Shown in pieces: positions 56,301 through 64,000 of a stretch of DNA of 64,000 nt (position 1 is the first letter of the stretch; every line of letters starts with the position of its first letter). The position numbers were made by a program, and so were the translations under genes. The stretch is from Methylophilales bacterium (GTDB lineage: Bacteria > Pseudomonadota > Gammaproteobacteria > Burkholderiales > Methylophilaceae), in NCBI GenBank assembly GCA_019823025.1, contig CP081940.1, positions 1,240,001 to 1,304,000 on the forward strand, read 5' to 3'. Below the pieces are notes generated by a model that was not told where the DNA came from, searched no databases, and was given only the letters and a program-made list of their open reading frames with translations.

Positions 56301-56571
56301 GCGTTTACGGCCGATTATCATGACATCTTTAGCTTTTATTTTGGGTTGTGTCCCTTTAGCAATAGCTGTTGGGGCATCGGCAAATAGTCGTCACTCTATC
56401 GGTACGGGTGTGATTGGCGGGATGGTTGCTGCCACTGCTATTGCAGTGTTCTTTATCCCCATGTTCTATTATCTGTTTGAGATTATATCTAGTAAGTTAA
56501 GTAAAAATAAAACAGCAAATCAAACTTCGCAAACGATTGCTAAAAGTCCTATTCATAAAAAGGGGCGTTGA
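53383..56571 (+). CDS. RND multidrug efflux pump (AcrB-like)
   Basis: A 1062-residue hydrophobe/amphiphile efflux-1 transporter, full length for the family (about 1030-1060). The N-terminus reads MNLSHFCIDRPIFAAVISIV, the proton-relay aspartates lie in GIVVDDAIVVIENVERN, and the second membrane half has AAKNAILIFEFA. The two large periplasmic loops are of normal size. It uses proton-motive force to drive export through the adaptor and channel. It starts 15 nt after the adaptor gene. Substrates cannot be told from sequence alone. Confidence 0.95.
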   Translation: MNLSHFCIDRPIFAAVISIVITLAGALAMLNLPIAQYPEITPPQITVAATYPGASADVVANNVAAPIEQQVNGADDMIYMYSSSSSTGDMTLNVFFDIGKDPELAQVDVQNRVNLALPQLPQSVQDEGVSIQKKSSAFMMVIAVYSPEDRYDETYIANYANIYVLDALKRVPGANQSAIFGTPDYAMRIWLKTDRMAQLGITASDVQNAVANQNQQFAVGQIGQSPTGAAVEQSFAVTTKGRLTQPSEFENIILRADSNGVAIVRLKDVGRAEFGQKDYSLRSTFQGKPATLLAVYQQPGANALDVSAQVKATLAKMKGSFPEGIEYKIVMDTTEFTRASIKDVINTFFIALVLVVLVVFIFLQSVRATLIPVIAVPVSIIGAFVGLLALGFSINMLTLFGMVLAIGIVVDDAIVVIENVERNMQEYKLSPKDAAKRAMDEVSGPVVAIVLVMCSVFIPVAFLAGITGELYKQFAITIAISVVLSGFVALTLSPALAALLLKPGQREKRGFFKWFDNTFTRMTEGYTKAVAFIIKRFLIALLLFGGMIGLSVSMMDNIPKAFLPVEDQGYLLGAVIMPDSASLDRTGAVGKRVTDYFMKQDAVEGIAMVSGFSLLDSQNKNNAGTFFIGFKGFDERYKMDNIRTQNAKAVAQAAYKELSQIQEGIVLPINPPSIPGLGTTGGMEMWIQSTGNNTMNQLSATVEKYIAKAKQRPELSGVTSTFNATSQQLLVEVDRTKSESLGVPVQDVYSTMQTMFGSLYVSQFNKDSRLWQVIIQAEPGDRLKPEDLNDIYVRSNKGAMVPLKSMVTSKFVTGPDLITRFNNFPAVKLTVNAAKGYSSGQAITALEELAKEELSAKDYQIAWSGQAFEQLQSGSTSGMVFAFGLLMVFLILSAKYERWSLPIGVLMAVPFALFGALLAILLRGLNNDIYFQIGLTMLIALAAKNAILIFEFAVLNRESGQSIIDATLSAAKERLRPIIMTSLAFILGCVPLAIAVGASANSRHSIGTGVIGGMVAATAIAVFFIPMFYYLFEIISSKLSKNKTANQTSQTIAKSPIHKKGR

Positions 56572-58111
56572 TATATATAAACTAAACTTATTATATTTTG
56601 TTGCTATATTCTTACTCAGTGGTTGTAAGGCCGTTGGCCCTGATTACGAAAGACCACAAATAGATACGCCACAGACATTTCGTTTTCTTGATGAAAATAC
56701 TTCAAACAATTTAGCCAATACCAAATGGTGGCAACAATTTGAAGATCCGGTGTTAGATGAATTAATTGCAACAGCATTGAAAGACAACCGCGATGTTAAG
56801 ATTGCTGCTGCTCGAATAGAGGAATACATAGGGCGTTATGGCACCACTCGTTCTCAGCTATTTCCACAAGTGGGGGCGGATGCTAACGCAGCAAGGCAGC
56901 GTGTCACAGAGAATAGCGGCCCTGAACCATTATCTCCTTCTGCAGATAGAAATTACTCTTCATACCAAGGCACAATATCAGCTAGTTGGGAGTTAGATAT
57001 CTGGGGGAAATTACGTCGTCAGAGCGAAGCTGCAAGAGCAGAGGTTTTGGCAAGTGAAGAGGGGCGCCGCGCCGTCGTGCTAACATTGGTTTCGACAGTC
57101 GCAGCATCCTACATTAATTTACGAGATCTTGATTTGCAGCTAGAAATTGCTAGAGCCACTGAAGAAAGTCGAAGAGCTTCACTTAAAATATTTGAATTAA
57201 GATATGAGGCTAGTGTGATTTCAGAAATGGTACTCGCACAAAATCGGTCTGAGTACGAATTTGCTGTAGCCAGTATCCCACCGATAGAAATGCAAATTGC
57301 TCAACAGGAAAATGCACTTTCATTATTACTGGGGAGAAATCCTGGACCTATTCCACGAGGCCACAGCATTAGTAAGCTTGATTTACCAGTAATTCCAGAA
57401 GGTTTGCCATCAGATTTGTTAGAGCGCCGTCCAGATATAGTTCAGGCTGAGCAAAATCTAATCGCAGCTAACGCACAAATAGGGGCAGCGAAAGCTCTCT
57501 ACTATCCGACTATTTCATTAACAGGTTTATTAGGTGTATCAAGCACGCAGCTATCGAATCTATTTTCAAGTTCCTCGGGTATTTGGACCTTTGCTGGAGA
57601 CGCCTCTGTTCCAATATTCACTGCTGGTGGTATTGCTGGACAGGTTAAACAAAGTGAAGCCATACAGCAACAAGCGCTATTGCAATATCAACAATCAATC
57701 CAGAATGCTTTTAGTGAAGTTTCAAATGCCCTTATACAACATCAAAAAACTAAAGAACAATTGGCAGCTCTAGAAAAAGAACTTGAAGCCTTAAGAACTT
57801 ATGCGCGCTTGGCCATACTGAGTTACGATAATGGCTATAGTAGCTATCTCGAGGTACTGGACGCACAAACTAGTTTGTTCAACGCAGAGCTTAATTATGC
57901 CCAAGTTCAAGGTACGTTTTATACTTCGATGGTGGATATCTATAAGTCAATGGGCGGCGGCTGGGTTGTGCAAGCAGAGGGTATGACAGAACCAAGGAGT
58001 TCTGAACTTAATGAGCAAAGCACATCTGAAACACCTGAATCAAACTCCGAACTTCCTGAACCAAGTATGCTGGAAAATATAAAAGGTTATTTCCGCGATT
58101 TATTTGATTGA
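56537..58111 (+). CDS. RND efflux outer-membrane factor (OprM/NodT-like lipoprotein)
   Basis: A 524-residue outer-membrane channel. It has a lipobox (LLSGC), the GPDYERPQIDTP opening typical of NodT/OprM, and two outer-membrane efflux repeats with a NYAQVQGTFYTSMVDIYKSMGG end. The C-terminus has an extra acidic, Ser/Glu-rich tail of about 45 residues. The start is uncertain: the only standard in-frame start found, TTG 56537, overlaps acrB by 35 nt without a ribosome site, while AAAAAGGGGCG lies just downstream of it. It completes the tripartite pump. Confidence 0.93.
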   Translation: MLKVLFIKRGVDIYKLNLLYFVAIFLLSGCKAVGPDYERPQIDTPQTFRFLDENTSNNLANTKWWQQFEDPVLDELIATALKDNRDVKIAAARIEEYIGRYGTTRSQLFPQVGADANAARQRVTENSGPEPLSPSADRNYSSYQGTISASWELDIWGKLRRQSEAARAEVLASEEGRRAVVLTLVSTVAASYINLRDLDLQLEIARATEESRRASLKIFELRYEASVISEMVLAQNRSEYEFAVASIPPIEMQIAQQENALSLLLGRNPGPIPRGHSISKLDLPVIPEGLPSDLLERRPDIVQAEQNLIAANAQIGAAKALYYPTISLTGLLGVSSTQLSNLFSSSSGIWTFAGDASVPIFTAGGIAGQVKQSEAIQQQALLQYQQSIQNAFSEVSNALIQHQKTKEQLAALEKELEALRTYARLAILSYDNGYSSYLEVLDAQTSLFNAELNYAQVQGTFYTSMVDIYKSMGGGWVVQAEGMTEPRSSELNEQSTSETPESNSELPEPSMLENIKGYFRDLFD

Positions 58112-58158
58112 TAATTTTTCTAAAGTTTTGCTAATTAAGACTTTAAAAAACCTTACAT

Positions 58159-58279
58159 ACTTGACTAAATTCCCAAGCTAAAATACACTGTTCTATACAC
58201 ATTAACCATTGATTAAAGTGTAACTAAAACAATAGGTTAGGGTAGTTATCAGGGGATAGAGCATCCCCCTCCTAAGGGG
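58159..58279 (+). repeat. att-like direct repeat R3 (right end of the efflux module)
   Basis: A third copy of the repeat: the shared flank from ACTTGACTAAATTCCC through GGTTAGGGTAGTTA, then 31 nt of the tRNA-Arg core (58249-58279). Beyond it the sequence (GTAGGCAAAATC) differs from R1 and R2 and is not the tRNA 3' half. Confidence 0.8.
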
Positions 58280-58359
58280 GTAGGCAAAATCATCTAGAAT
58301 CGACTAATGAGCCCGAGGTAACGGTGAGTTTTGGCTGTAGTCATGATGTCCAATTCAAC

Positions 58360-59706
58360 TTAAAAGCCCCATTCAAATCCAACGGTGATGCGATCCTGAT
58401 CATCAAACTGCCCGTAAAGGCCATCGGAATCACCATAGAAAATATCAGTACCTGCCCAGATGCTTATATTGCTTGAAAATTCGTGTGAGATTTTGGGAAG
58501 CACCATACCATCACCATCGTTTATTGATTGGATTAATAAGATTTCAGCTTTCCATGTTTCGTTGGCAAAATTATGTTCCACTAAAAATGTGATTGTGTTT
58601 TCCACCTGATCACGGGATATTCCTGGGGGATCTTCTGTCAGAACAGTTTGGAAGAACTGGGCACTCAGAAACACATCAGTGATTCCGCTGTAATCGACGC
58701 CTAATACATAGGAGGCTTCTCCTGTTTCTTCGATCCCGTCCGAATCCATTGCGTCATGTGTCACATGATAACTATTGGTTGAATATCCAATTTCTGATCT
58801 AAAAATGTAATCCCCAAAGGCATTGCTGAATGTACCACCGATCAAATGGGTTCGTTTATATTCTGGTGTGATTGTAACTTGTGTTCCTAAAATTTGACGG
58901 TAGAAAACTGGATTATCTTTATAGTGATAGAGGTAATTAAGAGTAATATCCCACCCATCTAAAAAGGTGGAGAATCTGGCGCCAAAATCAGAATCTGATA
59001 AAGGTTTATGTGGCTTGGTTGCGTCTAGAATGACTGTACTAAATCCAGGTACAGTCTGAGGAACTATTCGAGGACTACTAAAGGCATAAGGACTCCCCGG
59101 TTCCTGTAAATCGTTATAAGTGGTATCCGGAAGCCAGATCAGTTGAACAAGTGACTCATCCGCCACAGGAAACTCTATATTTATTGTCCAAAGTGGAATG
59201 CGAGAATTATCAAAATCATCTAGAATAAACTCTCTATAGGACTGAGGATTCACCACATCCAGAACTTTTAAGCCATCCGCTTGACCCCACACCACTTGTT
59301 GTTTACCAACCCGTAGTAATGTATCGTCAAAATAACTGTCGATGTAAAGCTCTCGGAGTTCTACATCTACATTGTCGCCCAAATACAAAGAACTAGATGC
59401 AGTTGAACGGTTGTCCTGATAAGGGCTACCCGGTTCCAGTTTATCCTCGGCATCTCCACGAATACGTAAAATACCTGTTAAGGAGCTGTCACCGGTCAGA
59501 CTGACATTCAGTTCCGGTTGTAGAATCGTCTCAAGCTTTTGTGTGCTGCCATCATCTAGCATTCCTGCCCATTCAGTTTCCAACGTACCAGTAAGAGCTG
59601 CATTATCTGTCCAACTGACTTCCTCTGCGAAGCTAACACTTTCAACCCCGCAAATCATAGCCAGTAATAACGAAACCAATATGTTTGATTTAATACCAAG
59701 GTGCAC
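58360..59706 (-). CDS. DUF1302-like outer-membrane protein
   Basis: A 448-residue outer-membrane beta-barrel with a signal peptide (cleavage near SFA). The segment RVGKQQVVWGQADGLKVLD followed by VVNPQ is the hallmark of DUF1302 proteins, and the alternating beta strands end with an aromatic residue (GFEWGF). Such proteins occur with MMPL transporters and LolA-like proteins, as here, and are thought to move hydrophobic compounds across the outer membrane. It is the last gene of a three-gene operon, 8 nt after its neighbour. Confidence 0.8.
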   Translation of the reverse strand: MHLGIKSNILVSLLLAMICGVESVSFAEEVSWTDNAALTGTLETEWAGMLDDGSTQKLETILQPELNVSLTGDSSLTGILRIRGDAEDKLEPGSPYQDNRSTASSSLYLGDNVDVELRELYIDSYFDDTLLRVGKQQVVWGQADGLKVLDVVNPQSYREFILDDFDNSRIPLWTINIEFPVADESLVQLIWLPDTTYNDLQEPGSPYAFSSPRIVPQTVPGFSTVILDATKPHKPLSDSDFGARFSTFLDGWDITLNYLYHYKDNPVFYRQILGTQVTITPEYKRTHLIGGTFSNAFGDYIFRSEIGYSTNSYHVTHDAMDSDGIEETGEASYVLGVDYSGITDVFLSAQFFQTVLTEDPPGISRDQVENTITFLVEHNFANETWKAEILLIQSINDGDGMVLPKISHEFSSNISIWAGTDIFYGDSDGLYGQFDDQDRITVGFEWGF

Positions 59707-59713
59707 CGTTACG

Positions 59714-60523
59714 TTATAAACCTTTCTTTAAGGCTTGCTTGGTAAAGATGCGATCAGGCACTGGTGAGGTGTAATTTACGTCTGAAAAAGTGAAGATCGT
59801 TTTGTGGCCTGTTTTATGGTTCTGCACATTGAGAATATGGCGGGTCCAGATATTATCCACTTTACGTATATCGGACGTAGTCACGGTCTTTAATTCATTC
59901 CCTTTCAGATCAAAAAAAAGAGACTTACGAATCAGGTTGATTTCACCGTCAATCCAGATAACAACCTTGGAATGACCCAGATCCTTGGCATCTTCACGAT
60001 CCTCAACAGTGGCCTCAACTACATAGGTATTGATACCATTGACTACTTCTTCACCTTTGGTGACAAAGGAATAATCTTCGATAGCAATTTTGCCTTCTTT
60101 CTTGATGTCCTCATAGGTGAAGTCTGTGCCAAGGAAGTAATCCCCACGATCAGAGGCTGAAATACGTCTTACCTTACGCATAGCAGGAAGATATAGCCAT
60201 TGATCATCGTCTTTTATTACATCTTTATAGTCAAAGGTAAGAAAGGCTGTGTCTTTCACATTTGATGGTTTTTCATAAAAGATAATCGACTTCTTATCTT
60301 TACCGAAATACTTGCGTAATGAGACAGTAAAACGTTCCCGCTCCTTATTGCGTCTATCTATCATCTTCATATGAATTTTACGAGTAACGAACTCTCCTTC
60401 ATCAAGGGCATTTACACGTTTCACCAATTCCTTACCGTCTGGTAACGTGTTGGCTGAAGCAGGGCTTAAAAATAATACAGAAGATACAAGTGTCAGAACG
60501 AATACTTTGGTTAAATTTTTCAT
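59714..60523 (-). CDS. LolA-like outer-membrane lipoprotein-sorting protein
   Basis: A 269-residue periplasmic protein with a signal peptide (cleavage after SASA). It has the family pattern FxxRKIHMKMIDRRNKERERF, then WLYLPAMRKVRRISASDRGD and GTDFTYEDI. The lipid- or lipoprotein-carrying fold is that of LolA relatives. It pairs with the MMPL transporter upstream and the DUF1302 protein downstream, so the three probably form one export route from inner to outer membrane. Confidence 0.88.
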   Translation of the reverse strand: MKNLTKVFVLTLVSSVLFLSPASANTLPDGKELVKRVNALDEGEFVTRKIHMKMIDRRNKERERFTVSLRKYFGKDKKSIIFYEKPSNVKDTAFLTFDYKDVIKDDDQWLYLPAMRKVRRISASDRGDYFLGTDFTYEDIKKEGKIAIEDYSFVTKGEEVVNGINTYVVEATVEDREDAKDLGHSKVVIWIDGEINLIRKSLFFDLKGNELKTVTTSDIRKVDNIWTRHILNVQNHKTGHKTIFTFSDVNYTSPVPDRIFTKQALKKGL

Positions 60524-60555
60524 GAGTTTTTATCCTTAATTTTTAAGTTTGGGTT

Positions 60556-62916
60556 TTATTTTTTTAGGGGCATATTCTTAATGAATGATGGACGCGTGAC
60601 TTTTATCAAGGCTGGCAGCAAGGTCATGCTGGCAATAAAGCTTGTCGAAATTGCGAATAGCACGATGGCACCGAAGCGGAATAAAGGTACCACGTCAGAG
60701 AACATTAACACGCCAAAGCCCAAACCAATCGCAAGGAAATTGAATAACAAGGCACGGCCTGTTGATGGGAATAACTTTGCGATTGTTTCATCAAAGCTTT
60801 CAGATGAGCGTTCTGCAAAGAGAAGTTTGATACGATCAATAGTATGAATGGCAAAGTCCACCCCCAAGCCGATCGCAACACTTGCAAACATACTTGTGCC
60901 GATACCAAGCCAGATATCAAACAGACCCATCACTGCGTATATAATTAGGATTGATGCCATCACCGGAATTAGGGAGAAAACACCTGCTATTAAAGAACGA
61001 AATAACAAGGCTGACATGATCAGCACTAATCCTAGAGCGATACCGACGCTTAAGAAGTGGCTTTCTCCAATATTGCCAACCCAGTTATAGTTTAAGTTCA
61101 CGCGACCACTTAATGTCGCCTTGATCACGCCTGCTTCATTGAAATTCTCATCAATATAAACCTGAACGGTATCAATTACTCTTTTGTTTTCCGAATAAAG
61201 ACCTGTATCTATATTCACCCGGATATTTGCGAGTTGATAGTCATAGTCAATTTCTTCTTCAAAATCGGTTGGCTCCCCACTGGCGCTATAAAGAAGGAAG
61301 AGTTGTGCAATCAATTCCTTATTCTCTGGGATGATGTAATAAGCTTCATCGCTGTTATTTAGGGATTTATACATTTGCTTAATAAAGTCAGCTACGGAAG
61401 TTGAGCCACCTACTGTTGGTAAAGTTTCCACATATTCCTGTAGTGCTTCGATTTTACGCAAATTTGCTGGCTCAAACAGGTCTTCTGGATTTGGAGTTTC
61501 AATCACAATGTCCAGATTGTTAGTGCCGTCCATGGTGCTATTAATAATTTTGTCTGCAATATGGATTGGCTCTTGCTCATAGAAGGTATCAATACGATCC
61601 TCATTCACTTGTACCTTGGTCGCTCCATAGGCTCCCAATAATATTAGGCTTATGCCTAAAAAAACAACCAGTTTGGAATGATTGATCACTTTTTTACCTA
61701 ATCTATCCATCAATCGACCAAAGCCATCTACTTCTACAACACCTTGAGCACTTACTTTATAGGCTTTGCTTGACTTCACTTTTAACAAAGTAAGCGCTGC
61801 AGGGAGTAAGGTGAGGGAATAGACCCAAGCCACGACCACACCGATGGCAGAGAAAAGGCCTAAATATCTAAAAGGGGGCATTTCAGATGCCAGATATAAG
61901 CCTAGGAAACCAGCAACGGTAGTTAAAGTAGTCAGAGTAATGGGGCGCCAAATTTCCCCCATTGCCCGGATTACAATTTCACGGGCATTTGCTTCCGGGC
62001 GTTTGGCATATTCTTGATAATACTGACTAAAAACATGAATGGAGTCTGCGACAGAAATACCGATCAAAATTACGATTAGTGCGTTGGTTACCACGAAGAA
62101 GGCAATACCAAATGCTGCCATTAAGCCAACAGCACTTGCGATTGTAGCTGCGACAATCACGTTAGGTAAAATTGTACTGCGAAGTGTGCGGTAAGCCACA
62201 AATAAGATCAGGGTGATAATTATCCCTGCCATTGGGTTCAGACGTTGGGCGTCTGCATCAATATAGGCACCAAGGTAACCTGTGATGGCGCCTTCACCAG
62301 CTACATGGATTTCTTCACCAGCTTTTAGCTTTGCATTGGCGGCCAGATCCATAAAGTTTTTATAGGTTTGCTCTGCCTGTGTTGCGTCAATCAACTCTGC
62401 AACGATTAGGGTTGCGGTACCGTCACGTGCCACAAGGCTTCCTTGATAAAGCGGGAAATTATCGATACTTTCCTTGATCTTATCAGCTTCCCTTTGGGTT
62501 TCAGGCGGGTAGGGGTTAAAGAAATCCTCTACGATCATACCTTCTTCATCACCATAAATATTGCTTGCAGTAGCTAGGCTTGTGACACGATCTATATCTA
62601 CATTGGGAAGTTTTTCAATTTGGGAATTTAAGTCATAAATAAGCTGTAATGTTCCAGGATTGAAAATGCCGTCCTCATTAATAATAGCGATGACCATCGG
62701 GTCTGCTAGGCCAAAAATCTCTTTGACCTTTTCCTTGTAAATGAGTGCAACGTTGTCCTTTGCGATGAAAGCATCCGCTGTAGTATCTTTGTATAGTTGA
62801 GGTACAAAAGCCGTTGCTAGACAAATGAATATTAACCCAATAAGGATTATTGTTTTTGGCATCTTGGTAACGATTTCAAAAAATCGTGTTGCTTTGTTAT
62901 CTGTTTCTTTGATCAT
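60556..62916 (-). CDS. MMPL-type RND transporter
   Basis: A 786-residue inner-membrane protein with two MMPL/SSD-like halves, each with a large periplasmic loop. The membrane aspartates are visible in GISVADSIHVFSQYY and GLGVDFAIHTIDRIKLLF. Such pumps move lipids, sterol- or hopanoid-like molecules, or lipoproteins. It is the first gene of the operon and looks less AT-rich than the surrounding chromosome. No hopanoid or sterol gene is in the window. Confidence 0.88.
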   Translation of the reverse strand: MIKETDNKATRFFEIVTKMPKTIILIGLIFICLATAFVPQLYKDTTADAFIAKDNVALIYKEKVKEIFGLADPMVIAIINEDGIFNPGTLQLIYDLNSQIEKLPNVDIDRVTSLATASNIYGDEEGMIVEDFFNPYPPETQREADKIKESIDNFPLYQGSLVARDGTATLIVAELIDATQAEQTYKNFMDLAANAKLKAGEEIHVAGEGAITGYLGAYIDADAQRLNPMAGIIITLILFVAYRTLRSTILPNVIVAATIASAVGLMAAFGIAFFVVTNALIVILIGISVADSIHVFSQYYQEYAKRPEANAREIVIRAMGEIWRPITLTTLTTVAGFLGLYLASEMPPFRYLGLFSAIGVVVAWVYSLTLLPAALTLLKVKSSKAYKVSAQGVVEVDGFGRLMDRLGKKVINHSKLVVFLGISLILLGAYGATKVQVNEDRIDTFYEQEPIHIADKIINSTMDGTNNLDIVIETPNPEDLFEPANLRKIEALQEYVETLPTVGGSTSVADFIKQMYKSLNNSDEAYYIIPENKELIAQLFLLYSASGEPTDFEEEIDYDYQLANIRVNIDTGLYSENKRVIDTVQVYIDENFNEAGVIKATLSGRVNLNYNWVGNIGESHFLSVGIALGLVLIMSALLFRSLIAGVFSLIPVMASILIIYAVMGLFDIWLGIGTSMFASVAIGLGVDFAIHTIDRIKLLFAERSSESFDETIAKLFPSTGRALLFNFLAIGLGFGVLMFSDVVPLFRFGAIVLFAISTSFIASMTLLPALIKVTRPSFIKNMPLKK

Positions 62917-62983
62917 ATTATTCCTGAATAATTATATGTATATACACGTACTTTTATAAAAAAAAGTAATAAAAGTTATTTAT

Positions 62984-63715
62984 TTACCAAGGTAAAGTCT
63001 CTTCTTTGTGAAACAAACCTCCGCTTGGACCATCCTTGTCTAGTGTGGCCAAATACAATGAAGTTTCATAACTATCTTTTACTTCCATAGGAGCATTTGG
63101 ACCACCCAATTCTGTTTTTACCCATCCTGGATGCCCCGAATTAACTTTTATATTTGTATCTTTTAATTCTAATGCAAGATGAATTGTAAATGCATTAAGT
63201 GCTGTTTTTGAGGCGTTATAAGCAAACTCTTTTGCTGGTGCGATGGGTGAGTTTTCAGTTGTATGAAGGGTTAATGAACTTAAAATAGTTGAAACATTTA
63301 CTATTCTTCCCGCATCAGATTTTTTTATGAGCGGAAGTAATGCTTGTGTAAGAGAGATGACAGAAAAAAGATTTGTTTGAAATGTTTCTTTTATGTCTTT
63401 ATCTGAAACAGTCGTACTGTTAGTAACAAATAAATTTCCTGTTAAAAGCACACCTGCATTATTTACTAAAATATCTAACTTGTTATATTTCTCTGAAATA
63501 TAATCATAAATCTTTTGAGGCGCTTCAAGATCTGCGGCATCATATTGAATTAAGTCAGCCTCAATTCCCTGGGCTGCTAATGCTTCTAAAGCCTTTTTAC
63601 CCTTATCCATATCCCTTGAACCTAATATAACTTTTATACCTTTTTCAGCTAATTTTTTTGATGTCTCAAAACCAATCCCTCGGTTTGCTCCACTTATAAA
63701 TGCAATTTTTTCCAT
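62984..63715 (-). CDS. SDR family oxidoreductase
   Basis: A 243-residue short-chain dehydrogenase. The cofactor motif is ISGANRGIGFETSKKLA (T replaced by S in TGxxxGIG), with DILVNNAGVL, catalytic Ser in VSTILSS and the YNASKTALNAFT (Y-x3-K) motif. The D after the second strand and the RDMDKGKK region suggest NADP(H). It resembles carbonyl-reductase-like SDRs, but the substrate is unknown. A short gap separates it from the hydrolase gene upstream, so they may be co-transcribed. Confidence 0.9.
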   Translation of the reverse strand: MEKIAFISGANRGIGFETSKKLAEKGIKVILGSRDMDKGKKALEALAAQGIEADLIQYDAADLEAPQKIYDYISEKYNKLDILVNNAGVLLTGNLFVTNSTTVSDKDIKETFQTNLFSVISLTQALLPLIKKSDAGRIVNVSTILSSLTLHTTENSPIAPAKEFAYNASKTALNAFTIHLALELKDTNIKVNSGHPGWVKTELGGPNAPMEVKDSYETSLYLATLDKDGPSGGLFHKEETLPW

Positions 63716-63734
63716 GACTTTTCCTTATTGATAG

Positions 63735-64000
63735 TTAATTTAAAATAATTTCAGATACTTCTTTAGGTGATTCCAAAAAGGAAAAATGACCTGTTTCTTT
63801 CATTGTATGGAAAGAATTGAGTCCTAATGCCTTCATCGTATTTAATTTTTCATCTTGTTTAGACCAATCGCTTTCCCCATAAATTAGATTCACGGGTGTC
63901 TTCAGACCTTGATATAAAGATTCATCGTTTAACCAAGATTTGTGGTTCTGAAAGACATTCCTCTCATGATAAATAAACCCAGGTTTCTTTGTTGATGTAC
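63735..64000 (-). CDS. Alpha/beta hydrolase, 3' part (cut by the window end)
   Basis: The C-terminal 87 residues of an alpha/beta hydrolase. It has TPVNLIYGESDWS with the acid residue, and TGHFSFLESPKEVSEIIL with the catalytic His in GHF. The stop TAA is at 63735-63737, 20 nt before the SDR start. The 5' part lies outside the window. Confidence 0.8.
   Translation of the reverse strand, partial: TSTKKPGFIYHERNVFQNHKSWLNDESLYQGLKTPVNLIYGESDWSKQDEKLNTMKALGLNSFHTMKETGHFSFLESPKEVSEIILN

Noticed and set aside
48963..58279. Three additional tRNA-Arg genes
   Set aside because: Only the middle 31-32 nt of the tRNA is present at each place; there is no acceptor stem or T-arm.

Overview
The window looks like a low-GC betaproteobacterial chromosome. 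The 3' part of the 16S rRNA resembles Methylophilaceae-type (OM43/Methylopumilus-like) sequences, which I judge from memory and not by alignment. The rRNA operon has the usual 16S - tRNA-Ile - tRNA-Ala - 23S - 5S order. No plasmid or phage structural genes are seen.

Region 1 (1-24.9 kb) is core chromosome. It holds the rRNA operon, glutaminase, a TonB-like protein, glnS, birA-coaX, the pyruvate dehydrogenase operon (aceE-aceF-lpdA, minus strand), an M17 aminopeptidase, and an unusual divergent cluster. One arm of that cluster encodes an STAS protein, an RsbW-like ATPase and a PAS/PP2C phosphatase, which together form a partner-switching module. The other arm encodes an NCS2-type permease fused to a degenerate RsbW-like domain, acetolactate decarboxylase, a membrane 4-helix-bundle sensor-like protein and a Na/Pi-type transporter. 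A Bcp-type peroxiredoxin follows.

Region 2 (24.9-49.0 kb) is a genomic island inserted at tRNA-Arg(CCT), with a tyrosine integrase immediately downstream of the tRNA. Its cargo is mostly small unknown proteins, secreted proteins, and many nucleases: HNH, GIY-YIG, GIY-YIG/NUMOD3, EEP, Cas4-like PD-(D/E)XK, and an apparent restriction system with two C5 methyltransferases. It also holds a Z1-domain ATPase with a small partner and a HEPN protein. The most striking feature is a bipartite element, TAACCTTTT then TCTACTTTTTAAAT, with an invariant 18-nt offset between AACC and TCTA. I counted 12 copies on the plus strand in front of island genes or RNAs. The island also encodes an ECF-like sigma factor whose own operon has this element, a transmembrane EF-hand protein overlapping it, and a second protein with two sigma-region-2-like repeats. 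This suggests an island-specific regulon. Two copies precede RNA candidates: a 350-nt structured leader containing a complete type II hammerhead ribozyme, and an 81-nt tRNA/tmRNA-like RNA.

Region 3 (49.0-58.3 kb) is two further modules without an integrase. Each ends in a long direct repeat that carries about 100 nt of shared flank plus the central part of the same tRNA-Arg. One module encodes four small secreted proteins, including an LprI-like lipoprotein. The other encodes a small lipoprotein and a complete RND tripartite efflux pump. The layout is tRNA - integrase island - repeat - module - repeat - efflux module - repeat.

Region 4 (58.3-64.0 kb) has an MMPL-type RND transporter, a LolA-like outer-membrane lipoprotein-sorting protein and a DUF1302-like outer-membrane protein in one operon that looks less AT-rich than its neighbours. 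It is followed by an AT-rich SDR gene and the 3' end of an alpha/beta hydrolase gene cut by the window edge.
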